A DNA stretch of 64,000 nt from Dolomitihabitans soli (GTDB lineage Bacteria; Actinomycetota; Actinomycetes; Streptosporangiales; Streptosporangiaceae), in NCBI RefSeq assembly GCF_022213955.1, contig NZ_JAKNTW010000013.1, positions 124,001 through 188,000 on the forward strand, written 5' to 3'. Positions 1 to 8,620 of the stretch are shown here, piece after piece (position 1 is the first letter of the stretch; every line of letters starts with the position of its first letter). Made by a program: the position numbers and the translations under genes. Under the pieces are notes generated by a model. The model saw only the letters and a program-made list of their open reading frames with translations, did no database searches and had not been told where the DNA came from.

Positions 1-236
1 TCCCCGCCGACCAGCTCACCAAGACCGCCCACGAGCTGGCCGTACGGCTGGCGCAGGGCCCCACCCGGGCCTACGCGGCGATCAAGCGGGCGCTGGCCTT
101 CGGCTCTTCGCACAGCCTCGCCCAGAGCCTCGACCTGGAGGCCGACCTTCAGGACGAGTGCGCCGCCACCGACGATCACCTCGCCGCCACCCGGTCGTTC
201 CTCAACAAGGAACAGCCGGTCTTCAAGGGCCGCTGA
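1..236 (+). CDS. Enoyl-CoA hydratase/isomerase family protein, C-terminal part (cut by window start)
   Basis: The reading frame is open from base 3 to a TGA at 234-236 and gives about 77 residues. They are helical and charged and resemble the C-terminal trimerisation tail of crotonase-fold proteins: an A-x-x-L-A-x-x-L-A stretch, then 'PTRAYAAIKRAL', a Leu/Asp/Glu-rich helix, and a final 'FLNKEQPVFKGR'-like tail. This family acts on acyl-CoA thioesters, commonly in fatty-acid or aromatic degradation. The oxyanion-hole region lies outside the window, so substrate and exact reaction cannot be judged. It converges on the tag gene with only 10 bases between the stops. Confidence 0.8.
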   Translation, partial: PADQLTKTAHELAVRLAQGPTRAYAAIKRALAFGSSHSLAQSLDLEADLQDECAATDDHLAATRSFLNKEQPVFKGR

Positions 237-246
237 CCCGGCGCGC

Positions 247-798
247 TCAGCGCACCCAGCAGTCCTGGAGATGGTCGTTGACCAGGCCGATCGCCTGCAT
301 CAGGGAGTAGGCGGTGGTGGGGCCGACGAATTTGAAGCCGCGCGACTTCAGCTCCTTGGCGAGGGCCTTGGAGCCGGCGGTGTACGGGGGCACGTCGGCG
401 ACGGTCTTCGGCACGGGCGAACCAGGGTCGGCATGGCGCCAGACGAGCGCCGAGAGCCCTTCGGGGATCTGCAGGGCGGCCCTGGCGTTGGAGACCGCCG
501 TCAGGATCTTGGCCCGGTTGCGGACGATTCCGGCGTCGCCGAGCAGACGTTCGACGTCGGCCTCGGTGAACGCGGCCACGGCCGGGATGGAGAAACCGGC
601 GAACGCCTCGCGGAAGTTCTCCCTCTTGCGCAGGATCAGCAGCCACGACAGGCCCGACTGGAACGCCTCCAGGGTCATCCGCTCGAAGACCTGGTCATCG
701 CCCCTGACCTCGCGCCCCCACTCCTCGTCGTGGTAGGCGATGTAGTCGGGCGCGGAGTTGCCCCACGGGCACCGGAACCGGCCGTCCGGTCCGATCAT
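247..798 (-). CDS. tag: DNA-3-methyladenine glycosylase I
   Basis: A 183-residue protein that removes 3-methyladenine from alkylated DNA in base-excision repair. Its start 'CPWG...YIAYHDEEWG' and its end 'VNDHLQDCW' are hallmarks of the Tag family. The structural zinc ligands expected from E. coli Tag are all present: Cys10, His23, His176 and Cys180. The central 'LEAFQSGLSW' block holds the catalytic acidic residue region. Length is normal for the family. The ATG overlaps the stop of the upstream DivIVA-like gene (ATGA), so the two are translationally coupled. A tag gene next to a DivIVA-like gene and the dapE/dapD region is also seen in mycobacteria. Confidence 0.95.
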   Translation of the reverse strand: MIGPDGRFRCPWGNSAPDYIAYHDEEWGREVRGDDQVFERMTLEAFQSGLSWLLILRKRENFREAFAGFSIPAVAAFTEADVERLLGDAGIVRNRAKILTAVSNARAALQIPEGLSALVWRHADPGSPVPKTVADVPPYTAGSKALAKELKSRGFKFVGPTTAYSLMQAIGLVNDHLQDCWVR

Positions 799-1841
799 CG
801 TTTCTCCTCGGCCCCGGTGCGGTCCTCCGGCGCGGCCGGGCCCTCGGCAGCCCCGAGCACTCCGCCCTGGGCCCGCCCGGTCGCCCCGCCCGTCTCCTTC
901 GCGTCGAACAGACCGCCCTGGGCCAGCCCGTCCGGCTGTCCCGCGTCGTCGTCATCAGCCTCGAACAGGCCACGCCGCGACCCGCCACCGGCCTGATCCA
1001 CATCAGCATCCTCAGCCTCGAACGGACCACGCGAAGACCCGCCACCGGCCTGATCCACATCAGCGCCCTCAGCCTCGAACGGACCACGCGAGGACCCGCC
1101 ACCGGCTTCGAACAGCCCCCTGCGGGGCTGCCCATCCGGTTGTTCCCCGCCGGTCTCCTCCGCCTCGAACGGGCCGCGCTGGGAACGCCCGCCCGCCTGG
1201 TCCACGTCGCTCTCCTCAGCCTCGAACGGGCCACGGGGAGGGCGTCCGCCCGCTTGGCCGCCGGCCTCGAACAGGCCGTCGCCAGGGGTCACTTCGTCCT
1301 GTTCCTGCTCCGCGGGCTCGGCGCCCCGGGCACCGCCGTCCACCGGCTCGGACGTATCCCGGTGGCGGCCGCCCAGGTCGGCGGGCTGCTCGCGAGGGAG
1401 GCCGGCCGCGGCGATGCCGGACTCCGGGAGGGAGGGGAACTGGTCGGGGCCGCCGGGCCGGTGCTCGGAGCTCGACCGCCGGACGGGGAGCGGGGGTCCG
1501 GCCTGGGCTTCCTGACGGGCGTACAGCCTGCCGGCCAGCAGCTCGGTCACCCGCTGCTCCAGCACCGCGATCTTGGTGTCCCGCGCGCTGATCGCCCCCG
1601 CCACCCGGTGCAACGTCTCGTCGACGCTCTGCGTGTGATAGCCCACCAGGCTCACCGGGAGCTGCAGCGACACGAAGTCGACGGCGCTGAGCTGCCCGGC
1701 GTCGGGCAGGTTCAAGGGCGGCACGTCGGGTGGGAACTCTTTCAGCTCACCACCGCGTCCCATGGAAACCACCACCACGCCGGCCAGGATGGCGAGCGCG
1801 GCCAGGGCGAGTACGACCAGCACATACGAATCGTGCCACAT
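795..1841 (-). CDS. DivIVA-like membrane-anchored protein with repetitive C-terminal tail
   Basis: 348 residues. An N-terminal transmembrane helix (about residues 6-26) is followed by a short DivIVA-like segment (about 50-105). This has a 'F..LQLPVSLVGYHTQSVDETL' core and a coiled-coil helix containing 'AVLEQRVTELLAG'. The second half is low complexity, with eight copies of G(L/P)F(E/D)A spaced by acidic and Gly-rich linkers. In the DNA the best copies repeat with a 57-base period, between about 955 and 1240. DivIVA-type proteins bind curved membrane and help organise polar growth or division. That role is inferred here, because the family is broad and this copy is short in its coiled coil. 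It is first in an operon with tag. Confidence 0.75.
   Translation of the reverse strand: MWHDSYVLVVLALAALAILAGVVVVSMGRGGELKEFPPDVPPLNLPDAGQLSAVDFVSLQLPVSLVGYHTQSVDETLHRVAGAISARDTKIAVLEQRVTELLAGRLYARQEAQAGPPLPVRRSSSEHRPGGPDQFPSLPESGIAAAGLPREQPADLGGRHRDTSEPVDGGARGAEPAEQEQDEVTPGDGLFEAGGQAGGRPPRGPFEAEESDVDQAGGRSQRGPFEAEETGGEQPDGQPRRGLFEAGGGSSRGPFEAEGADVDQAGGGSSRGPFEAEDADVDQAGGGSRRGLFEADDDDAGQPDGLAQGGLFDAKETGGATGRAQGGVLGAAEGPAAPEDRTGAEEKR
900..1275. repeat. 57-base degenerate tandem repeats inside the DivIVA-like gene
   Basis: Copies of a unit starting 'gcctcgaacgg(a/g)cc' recur near 959, 1016, 1073, 1161 and 1219. The copies at about 1016 and 1073 are nearly identical over about 36 bases. On the minus strand they encode a 19-residue unit with the core R-G-P-F-E-A-E and D-V-D-Q-A-G-G. 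The copy number is likely to vary between strains. Confidence 0.8.
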
Positions 1842-1879
1842 CTGACAGGCCCAGAACCGCCGGGCGTACGATCGACGTC

Positions 1880-2173
1880 ATGCAGCCCTTGGTTATCGGC
1901 CTCTCCGATCCCGGTGATCCGGACTGGGTGGAGGCGGGCTCGGTCGCCGAGATCGAGAGGCACGTCCTGGCCGGCCGTACGATCGTGGTCGTTCCCGCGC
2001 GGCTCGGCGGGAGCGACGAGGCGGCCGAGATGGCCGCCGCCTGCGTGTGCGCCTGGCTCGGCGCGCGGGTCTTCCGCACCTCCAGGCCCGAGCAGGTGGG
2101 GCAGGCGCTCGCGATGACGGAGAGCCTCGCGGGCCGCCGCCCCCCTGCCCTCACCCGCCGGGGTCTCGCCTGA
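1880..2173 (+). CDS. Short protein resembling the C-terminal end of dihydropteroate synthase
   Basis: 97 residues from an ATG at 1880; the longer upstream frame would overlap the divergent DivIVA-like gene, so I reject it. The segment 'AACVCAWLGARVFRT' followed by 'VGQALAMTESLAGRRPPAL' resembles the last part of FolP/DHPS enzymes, where the final barrel strand and helix carry a G-A-x-x-x-R-x-H/T pattern. In mycobacteria a second folP (folP2) sits close to the same neighbours (LOG protein, DivIVA-like protein, tag). The N-terminal pterin-binding portion is missing, so catalysis is unlikely. It could be a shortened family member with a new role or a relic; I am not certain of the homology. Confidence 0.55.
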   Translation: MQPLVIGLSDPGDPDWVEAGSVAEIERHVLAGRTIVVVPARLGGSDEAAEMAAACVCAWLGARVFRTSRPEQVGQALAMTESLAGRRPPALTRRGLA

Positions 2174-2218
2174 CGGGTCTCGCCTGACGTCCGGGCACAC
2201 GTGCCGACGTACGGCGGG

Positions 2219-2806
2219 CTAATCCTCGACCGCTTCGGCGAGCTCCTCCGGGCTGGGGGTGAGCCGGCCGGTCGGGCTCTCCAGGGCGTCGAACGCCTCC
2301 GCGATCGTCGTGGTCCACGCGATGGCGTCGAAGACGTGGGCACGGGTGAAACCCTGGTCGTACATGCCCGTGACGAGGTCGCGCAGCGGGTCGTAGAGGC
2401 CCCACGGATCGAGCAGCACCAGGGGCCGCTCGTGCAGGCCGAGTATCCGGGTGGTCCAGATCTCGAACAGCTCCTCCAGCGTGCCGATCCCCCCGGGCAG
2501 CACGAGGAAGGCGTCGGAGCGGGCGTCCATGATGCCCTTCCGCTCCCGCATGTCGGCCGTGACGATCAACTCGTCGGAGTCGTCGTCGGCGACCTCGATG
2601 TCCACCAGCGCCTGCGGGATGACACCGACCGTCCGCCCGCCGGCCGCGCGGCAGGCACGGGTGACCGCCCCCATGCAGGAAACCGTCGCTCCCCCGCTGA
2701 CCAGCGTGTGGCCGCGCCTGGCGAGCTCACCCCCCACCTCGGCGGCCAGGTCCACATATTTCCGGTCGATCTTCTGACTTGACGCGCAGTACACACAGAC
2801 GAACAC
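2219..2806 (-). CDS. LOG-family (TIGR00730) nucleoside-5'-monophosphate phosphoribohydrolase-like protein, short form
   Basis: 195 residues from a GTG start. The Rossmann-like fold of the LOG family is shown by the N-terminal 'VCVYCASS', the 'LVSGGATVSCMGAVTRA' loop, and the diagnostic PGGIGTLEE motif (PGGxGTxxE), preceded by 'MRERKG'. Family members cleave N6-substituted adenosine 5'-monophosphates (cytokinin activation) or other nucleoside monophosphates to base and ribose 5-phosphate. The true substrate in actinobacteria is not evident here. It lies 9 bases after a second LOG gene on the same strand, so the two are probably co-transcribed. Confidence 0.9.
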   Translation of the reverse strand: MFVCVYCASSQKIDRKYVDLAAEVGGELARRGHTLVSGGATVSCMGAVTRACRAAGGRTVGVIPQALVDIEVADDDSDELIVTADMRERKGIMDARSDAFLVLPGGIGTLEELFEIWTTRILGLHERPLVLLDPWGLYDPLRDLVTGMYDQGFTRAHVFDAIAWTTTIAEAFDALESPTGRLTPSPEELAEAVED

Positions 2807-2815
2807 GGCAGCACC

Positions 2816-3610
2816 CTATTGGGCGTCACCGACCGTGCGGGCCACGGCTTCCTGTTCCTCCCGCAGCCGGCCGGACCGCAGGGTGTCGGCCTCGGTGATG
2901 GCCCGCACGGCCGTGTCCACGTCGTCGGTCACCTGGATGAGGTCCAGGTCCTTCGCCGAGATCTTGCCGCTGGCCACCAGCGTGCCCTTGATCCAGTCGA
3001 GCAGCCCGCCCCAGAACTCCGTGCCCATCAGGACCACGGGGAAGGAGGTCACCTTCTTCGTCTGCACCAGGGTCAGCGCCTCGAACAGCTCGTCCAGGGT
3101 GCCGAACCCGCCGGGGAGCGCCACGAATCCGCAGGCGTACTTGACGAACATGGTCTTGCGGACGAAGAAGTAGCGGAACTCGATGCCGAGATCGACGTAG
3201 TCGTTCAGCCGCTGTTCGAAGGGCAGCTCGATGCCCAGCCCCACCGACACGCCGCCACCCTCCTGCGCGCCCCGGTTGCCCGCCTCCATGCAGCCGGGAC
3301 CGCCGCCGGTGATGACCGCGTATCCGGCCTCGGCCAGCGCCCGCCCCAGCTCGACGCCCATGTGGTACTCGGGAGAGTCGGCCGACGTACGCGCGGAGCC
3401 GAACACGGTCACCGCCGGCGGCAGCTCGGCGAGCTGGCCGAAGCCCTCGACGAACTCCGCCTGGATGCGCATGACCCGCCACGGGTCCATGTGCAGCCAC
3501 TCGGCCGGACCCTGCCGATCGAGCAGCCGCTGGTCGTGGGTGGAGTCGGGGACGAAGGCGCCGCGGACGAGGGAGGGACCCTGCCGGCGCTCTGGTCGCG
3601 TCTGCTTCAT
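2816..3610 (-). CDS. LOG-family (TIGR00730) protein, long form
   Basis: 264 residues from an ATG at 3610. The signature PGGFGTLDE is present, together with 'VFGSARTSADSPEY' and 'ITGGGPGCMEAGNRGA' in the nucleotide-binding loops. The N-terminal extension of about 50 residues ('DRQGPAEWLHMDPWRVMRIQAEF') is typical of the longer actinobacterial LOG proteins and absent from the neighbour. The likely activity is phosphoribohydrolase on a nucleotide monophosphate (family knowledge). Two LOG genes in tandem, diverged in length and sequence, suggest related but different substrates. Confidence 0.88.
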   Translation of the reverse strand: MKQTRPERRQGPSLVRGAFVPDSTHDQRLLDRQGPAEWLHMDPWRVMRIQAEFVEGFGQLAELPPAVTVFGSARTSADSPEYHMGVELGRALAEAGYAVITGGGPGCMEAGNRGAQEGGGVSVGLGIELPFEQRLNDYVDLGIEFRYFFVRKTMFVKYACGFVALPGGFGTLDELFEALTLVQTKKVTSFPVVLMGTEFWGGLLDWIKGTLVASGKISAKDLDLIQVTDDVDTAVRAITEADTLRSGRLREEQEAVARTVGDAQ

Positions 3611-3730
3611 ATGAGCACGCTAGCGGGAGGCCCGATCGCGGTTCCGGAAGAATCTTGAAAATCTCGCTGAACTCACGGAACCGAATTTCAACGAGGGTGC
3701 GTCTAAGAAGCGAGGGTGCTGCTCGGGACT

Positions 3731-3776
3731 GAAAGTGGCTTTCCCCGCCAAATGGCCGGCGAGGAAAGCCACTTTC
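3731..3776. terminator. Strong inverted repeat downstream of dapE
   Basis: Perfect 14-base arms, GAAAGTGGCTTTCC and its complement, enclose an 18-base G+C-rich loop. The hairpin lies between the stop of dapE (3799, minus strand) and the start of the LOG gene (3610, minus strand), so it most likely ends the dapD-dapE transcript. There is only a weak T-rich tail, as is common in high-GC actinobacteria. Confidence 0.75.
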
Positions 3777-3798
3777 ATTTGTACGGGTGCCCGCGAGG

Positions 3799-4854
3799 TC
3801 AGGAGAGCCAGGTCAGCATGGCCCGCTCGGAGGCCGCAATCTTCTCCAACGAGACGAACTCCCCACGCTGATGGGCCAGGTTCGGGTCACCGGGACCGAA
3901 GTTGACCGCCGGAATTCCGAGCCGGGAGAAGAGCGAGACATCGGTCCAGCCGAGCTTCGCGCGGGGTGTTCCGCCCACCGCGCCGGTAAAGGCCGCCGCC
4001 ACCGGATGGGTCAGGCCGGGCCGGGCGCCGGGGGCCCCGTCGGTGAGCCGTACCTCGAAGCCTGCGAACACCTCGCGCACGTGCTGTTCCGCCTGCTGAA
4101 GGTCGAGGTCGGGGGCGAAACGGTAGTTGACCGTCACCACGCACTCGTCGGGGATCACATTTCCGGCGACCCCGCCGCGCACACCCACCGCGTTGAGCCC
4201 TTCGTGGTACTCCAGCCCGTCGACCACCGGCTGCCGCGCCTGGTAGGCGGTGAGCGTGGCCAGGATCGGCTGGATGCCGTGGACGGCGTTGACACCGAGC
4301 CAGGATCTGGCGCTGTGCGCCCTGGTGCCCCTGGCGACGATCTCCGCGCGCAGCGTGCCCTGACAGCCGCCCTCGATCAGCCCGTCGGTCGGCTCCATCA
4401 GCACGGCGAAGTCGCCGGCCAGCCAGTCGGGGTGGTTCAGGCTCAGGCGGCGCAGGCCGTTGCGCTCGGCCTCGATCTCCTCGCAGTCGTAGAAGATGTA
4501 GGTGACGTCGCGGTTGGGCTCGGTCAGACCGGCCGCGAGCCGTAGCATCACCGCCACCGAGCTCTTCATGTCGGAGGTGCCGCAGCCGTACAGCAGGTCG
4601 CCCTCGACCCGGCTCGGCAGGTTGCCCGCGACGGGGACGGTGTCGATGTGGCCCGCGATCACGACCCGCTCGGACCGGCCCAGGTCGGTCCTGGCCACCA
4701 CCGCGTCGCCGTCGCGGAACACCTTCAGGTGCCCGTGCGGCAGCAACGCCTCCTCGACGGCGTCGGCGAGCGCGCGCTCGTCTCCGCTCACCGACTCGAT
4801 GTCCACGATCCGCGCCGTCAGCGCGCCGACGTCCTGAGAAAGATCCAGCTGCAT
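3799..4854 (-). CDS. dapE: Succinyl-diaminopimelate desuccinylase
   Basis: 351 residues from the ATG at 4854; an upstream in-frame start would add 12 unlikely residues. DapE hydrolyses N-succinyl-L,L-diaminopimelate in the lysine and peptidoglycan precursor pathway. M20 metallopeptidase features are clear: 'IAGHIDTVPV' (metal His and catalytic Asp), 'GCGTSDMKSS' (bridging Asp), and 'YDCEEIEAERNG' (the catalytic and metal Glu pair). A dimerisation domain follows, then a C-terminal 'DVSLFSRLGIPAVNFGPG' and metal-ligand region. It is downstream of dapD on the same strand, 75 bases away, with a terminator hairpin after it. Confidence 0.95.
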   Translation of the reverse strand: MQLDLSQDVGALTARIVDIESVSGDERALADAVEEALLPHGHLKVFRDGDAVVARTDLGRSERVVIAGHIDTVPVAGNLPSRVEGDLLYGCGTSDMKSSVAVMLRLAAGLTEPNRDVTYIFYDCEEIEAERNGLRRLSLNHPDWLAGDFAVLMEPTDGLIEGGCQGTLRAEIVARGTRAHSARSWLGVNAVHGIQPILATLTAYQARQPVVDGLEYHEGLNAVGVRGGVAGNVIPDECVVTVNYRFAPDLDLQQAEQHVREVFAGFEVRLTDGAPGARPGLTHPVAAAFTGAVGGTPRAKLGWTDVSLFSRLGIPAVNFGPGDPNLAHQRGEFVSLEKIAASERAMLTWLS

Positions 4855-4929
4855 GACCTGGGAGTCTATCGCTGCGGCCGGTTCGGGCACGGCTCGCCCA
4901 CACGAACCGCCCCGGAGGTCGAGCTTCGA

Positions 4930-5766
<837 letters not shown>

Positions 5767-5858
5767 GAGATGCGAGCTTAGTGGCTGGGGTCAGCTGGGA
5801 GTTCACGTGGGCTCCGGCGCGGCTCCGGCGCGGCTCCGGGCCGGGTAGGTTCTTCTGC

Positions 5859-6692
5859 GTGCGGCGGGGAATCTCCATAGGGGTCATCACAATCGCGGTC
5901 ATCGTCATCGTCTTGGCGGTGGCCATCACCGCGGCTGTCTACTGGGTGCTCAACCGTACGGAACCGTTCGTGCTGGTGGAGCGTTGTCATGTGACCACCC
6001 CGGGAGGCCGGCTCGACCTGGAGATCGAGCAGGCGGAGATCGCCTCGACGATCGCGGCCGTGGCCGAGCGCCGCAAGCTCTCCCAGCGTGCGGTCGTCAT
6101 CGCCTACGCGACGGCGCTCCAGGAGTCGAAGCTGGTGAACATCCCGTTCGGCGACCGCGACTCGGTCGGCATCTTCCAGCAGCGCCCCTCACAGGGCTGG
6201 GGCACGGCCGAACAACTCCTCGACCCGGTCTACGCGACGAACAAGTTCTTCGCCGCCCTGGTCAAGGTCAAGGGCTACCGCAAGCTGCCGTTGCACGAGG
6301 CCGCCCAGGAGGTGCAGCGCTCCGCCGACGGCACCGCCTACGCCCAGCACGAGGAAGACGCCAAGATCCTCGCCGCCGCCTTCACCGGGCGGGTTCCCAA
6401 GGCCGTCAACTGCTGGTTCCCGCCCCCGTCGGCGACCCCCAAGCCCGCGAAGCCGGGCGCCGCCCGCAAGGAGCTGGTGCGCGCCCTCGGCGCGACGGCC
6501 ACCACCGGCACCGTGATCAGCGCCCCGTCCACCCGCCGGGGGTGGCTGATCGCCGCCTGGTCCGTCTCCCACGCCCAGGAGTACGGCTTGCGCCGGATCC
6601 GCTTCAACGGTCTCACCTGGACCGCGAACGGCGGCCAGGACGGCTGGCGTGACGACAAGGAGGCCGCGCAGCGGCAGGTGGAACTCACCTGA
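5859..6692 (+). CDS. Membrane-anchored protein with a transglycosylase-like motif
   Basis: 277 residues from a GTG at 5859. This start places the hydrophobic helix (about residues 4-28) at the N terminus, whereas the frame upstream is a low-complexity G+C repeat. The extracytoplasmic part contains 'VIAYATALQESKLVNIPFGDRDSVGIFQQRPSQGWGT'-type sequence (written here only in part). This resembles the catalytic-cleft surroundings of lysozyme-like or transglycosylase proteins, with a possible catalytic Glu in 'ALQESKL'. Relatives in actinobacteria are usually annotated hypothetical. A role in cell-wall turnover is an inference; substrate binding has not been shown for this type. Confidence 0.6.
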   Translation: MRRGISIGVITIAVIVIVLAVAITAAVYWVLNRTEPFVLVERCHVTTPGGRLDLEIEQAEIASTIAAVAERRKLSQRAVVIAYATALQESKLVNIPFGDRDSVGIFQQRPSQGWGTAEQLLDPVYATNKFFAALVKVKGYRKLPLHEAAQEVQRSADGTAYAQHEEDAKILAAAFTGRVPKAVNCWFPPPSATPKPAKPGAARKELVRALGATATTGTVISAPSTRRGWLIAAWSVSHAQEYGLRRIRFNGLTWTANGGQDGWRDDKEAAQRQVELT

Positions 6693-6802
6693 CGGCCGCG
6701 CCACACCCGGGCCCGCGGTCCGATGCGGTCACGACTCAAGCGCACCGGCATCCGAGACCGGCCACGGCTCACCCGAGCCATGAACCCCGAGACGGCCACC
6801 GC

Positions 6803-7471
6803 TCAGGCGGGCTGGCGTTCGATCTCGATCGAGCCGGGGGGCAGCGGGCTGGCGTAGGCCGCCGACCAGGACTGCCCCTGGACCCGCTCGAAGGAGAGCA
6901 GTCGCCCGTCGTCGGCCCGGTACTCGGCGAAGTCGACGAGTCCCCGGTCGGGGTAGCCGGTGGAGCCCTCCGAACGGAACGCCGCCGTGCCGCGCTCGAT
7001 CGGGAAGAACTCGACGCCCTCCATGATCAGCATGGACTTGGCCGGGACCATGCCCTGGGTCGGCACCGAGGTCCACAGCTGGACCTCCAGGTGCGACGGG
7101 GTACCGGCCGCCTGACCGTGCCGCTCCACGACGGAGAGCCACTGGTAGCGGCGGGTGCCGTCGTCGAGGAGGTACTTGGTCCACTGCTTGCCCTGACAGG
7201 ACAGGTGCAACGCGCCGAGCACCCTGGCGCGCGTCCCCTGGCAGTCGACCCGGTCGCCGACCTTGATGGTCCGCGGATCGGCGTAGTCGCCGCTGACACG
7301 GCCGGCGACGGGCGCCGAAACGGGTATCACCGGGACGTCGGTGGGCGGGGGCGGCTCGGGTGGCGGCGTGGCGGGGCGTGCTTTCCTGTCCTGCCTGGTC
7401 GTCGCGATGTACGCGCCCAGCAGGAGGATAAGCATGGCTACGCTCAGTCCGAGTACGACCATAGAGGTCAT
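6803..7471 (-). CDS. DUF4178-like membrane-anchored protein
   Basis: 222 residues with one N-terminal transmembrane helix (about 5-24), then a Pro-rich linker. The globular part contains 'VGDRVDCQGTRARVLGALHL', 'W.KYLLDDGTRRYQWLSV' and a C-terminal 'Y.SPLPPGSIEIERQ' segment. The alternation of G-D-x-V and W-x-x-Y-L-L-D-D matches my recollection of DUF4178, a beta-rich domain of unknown function often linked to actinobacterial membrane proteins. It is the gene after dapC on the same strand (stop of dapC to start here about 11 bases), so it may be co-transcribed. No enzymatic motif is visible. Confidence 0.65.
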   Translation of the reverse strand: MTSMVVLGLSVAMLILLLGAYIATTRQDRKARPATPPPEPPPPTDVPVIPVSAPVAGRVSGDYADPRTIKVGDRVDCQGTRARVLGALHLSCQGKQWTKYLLDDGTRRYQWLSVVERHGQAAGTPSHLEVQLWTSVPTQGMVPAKSMLIMEGVEFFPIERGTAAFRSEGSTGYPDRGLVDFAEYRADDGRLLSFERVQGQSWSAAYASPLPPGSIEIERQPA

Positions 7472-7482
7472 GCCGCGGGATC

Positions 7483-8562
7483 TTACTGGAGGCGGCTCAC
7501 TGCCGCACTGATACGTTCGTCACTGGCTGTCACAGCGATTCTGACATGTCGGGCTCCGGCGCTTCCGTAGAACTCGCCCGGCGCCACCAGAATCCCCTTC
7601 GCGGCCAGGTCACGCACCTGATCCCAGCATCCGTCGCCGTTCGACGCCCACAGATAGAGCCCGGCGGTCGAGTGCTCGATCCGCCATCCGGCCGCTTCCA
7701 GCGCGGGACGCAGTATCGCCCGCCGTCCGGCGTAGCGCTCACGCTGCTCCTCGGCGTGCGCGTCGTCGTCGAGCGCCGCCGCCATCGCCGCCTGCACCGG
7801 GGCCGGCATGATCATGCCGGCGTGCTTGCGGACCTCCAGCAACCGCTTGACGATCGTGGAGTCGCCCGTGACGAAGGCCGCGCGGTAGCCGGCGAGGTTG
7901 GACCGCTTCGACAGCGAGTGCACCGCGAGCAGCCCTTCGTGCGAGCCGCCGCACACGTCGGGATGCAGGATCGAGATCGGCTGCTCCTCCCACCCCAGCC
8001 CGATGTAGCACTCGTCGGAGGCGATCAGGGCCCCCCGCTCGCGCGCCCAGGAGACGACCTTGCGCAGATGCTCGGCGGGCAGCACCTTGCCCGTCGGGTT
8101 GGACGGGGAGTTGACCCAGACCAGCGGCACCCGCTCGGGCCCGATCGAGAGCAGCCCGTCGGTCGCGTACGGCACGGCGCCGGCGAGGCGGGCGCCGACG
8201 TCGTAGGTCGGGTAGGCCAGCTCGGGGAAGACCACACGCGCACCCGGCCGGACGCCGAGCAGGGTCGGCAGCCAGGCGACCAGTTCCTTCGAGCCCATCG
8301 TCGGCAGCACGTCAGCCGGGTCGACGACGACCTCGTGCTGCCGTCGCAGCCAGCCGGCGGCGGCCGCGCGGAGCCGCGGGGTGCCGTGGGTCAGCGGGTA
8401 GCCGGGGCTGTCGGAGGCCCCGGCGAGCGCCTGCCGTACGACCTCGGGGACGGGATCGACGGGCGTGCCGACCGACAGGTCGGCGATGCCGTCGGGGTGT
8501 GCCGCCGCCTGCTTCTTGTAGGGCGCCAGGCGGTCCCACGGAAAATCGGGCAGCGCGTTCAC
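7483..8562 (-). CDS. dapC: Succinyldiaminopimelate transaminase
   Basis: 359 residues from a GTG at 8562, chosen because a GGGGGAAG ribosome-binding site sits just upstream and the protein then begins 'NALPDFPWDRLAPYKK', as in DapC. It is a fold-type I PLP aminotransferase. Visible motifs are 'SNPTGKV' (Asn contacting PLP), 'SDECYIGLGWE' (Asp to the pyridine N), 'SLSKRSNLAGYR' (Schiff-base Lys) and the C-terminal Arg in 'VRIAVTAS'. It makes N-succinyl-L,L-diaminopimelate, completing the DapD-DapC-DapE route found in this window. It follows fdxA, the arrangement also known from mycobacteria. Confidence 0.92.
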   Translation of the reverse strand: MNALPDFPWDRLAPYKKQAAAHPDGIADLSVGTPVDPVPEVVRQALAGASDSPGYPLTHGTPRLRAAAAGWLRRQHEVVVDPADVLPTMGSKELVAWLPTLLGVRPGARVVFPELAYPTYDVGARLAGAVPYATDGLLSIGPERVPLVWVNSPSNPTGKVLPAEHLRKVVSWARERGALIASDECYIGLGWEEQPISILHPDVCGGSHEGLLAVHSLSKRSNLAGYRAAFVTGDSTIVKRLLEVRKHAGMIMPAPVQAAMAAALDDDAHAEEQRERYAGRRAILRPALEAAGWRIEHSTAGLYLWASNGDGCWDQVRDLAAKGILVAPGEFYGSAGARHVRIAVTASDERISAAVSRLQ

Positions 8563-8584
8563 AACTCTTCCCCCGGGTTGACGT

Positions 8585-8610
8585 CCCCCTGCCCGCACGC
8601 GGGCAGGGGG
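8585..8610. terminator. Very G+C-rich hairpin between fdxA and dapC
   Basis: Two perfect 12-base arms (CCCCCTGCCCGC and its complement) are separated by only two bases, so the real loop must open a few pairs. The hairpin sits in the 58-base gap between the fdxA stop and the dapC start on the minus strand. It could lower read-through from fdxA into dapC (attenuation) or protect the short fdxA mRNA from decay. No T-run follows. Confidence 0.6.
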
Positions 8611-8620
8611 AAATACGGCT

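Noticed and set aside
5805-5840. Short G+C repeat 'ggctccggcgc' as part of the coding region of the downstream membrane protein
   Set aside because: A start at the GTG 5859 places the membrane helix at the N terminus, so the repeat is better taken as leader sequence.
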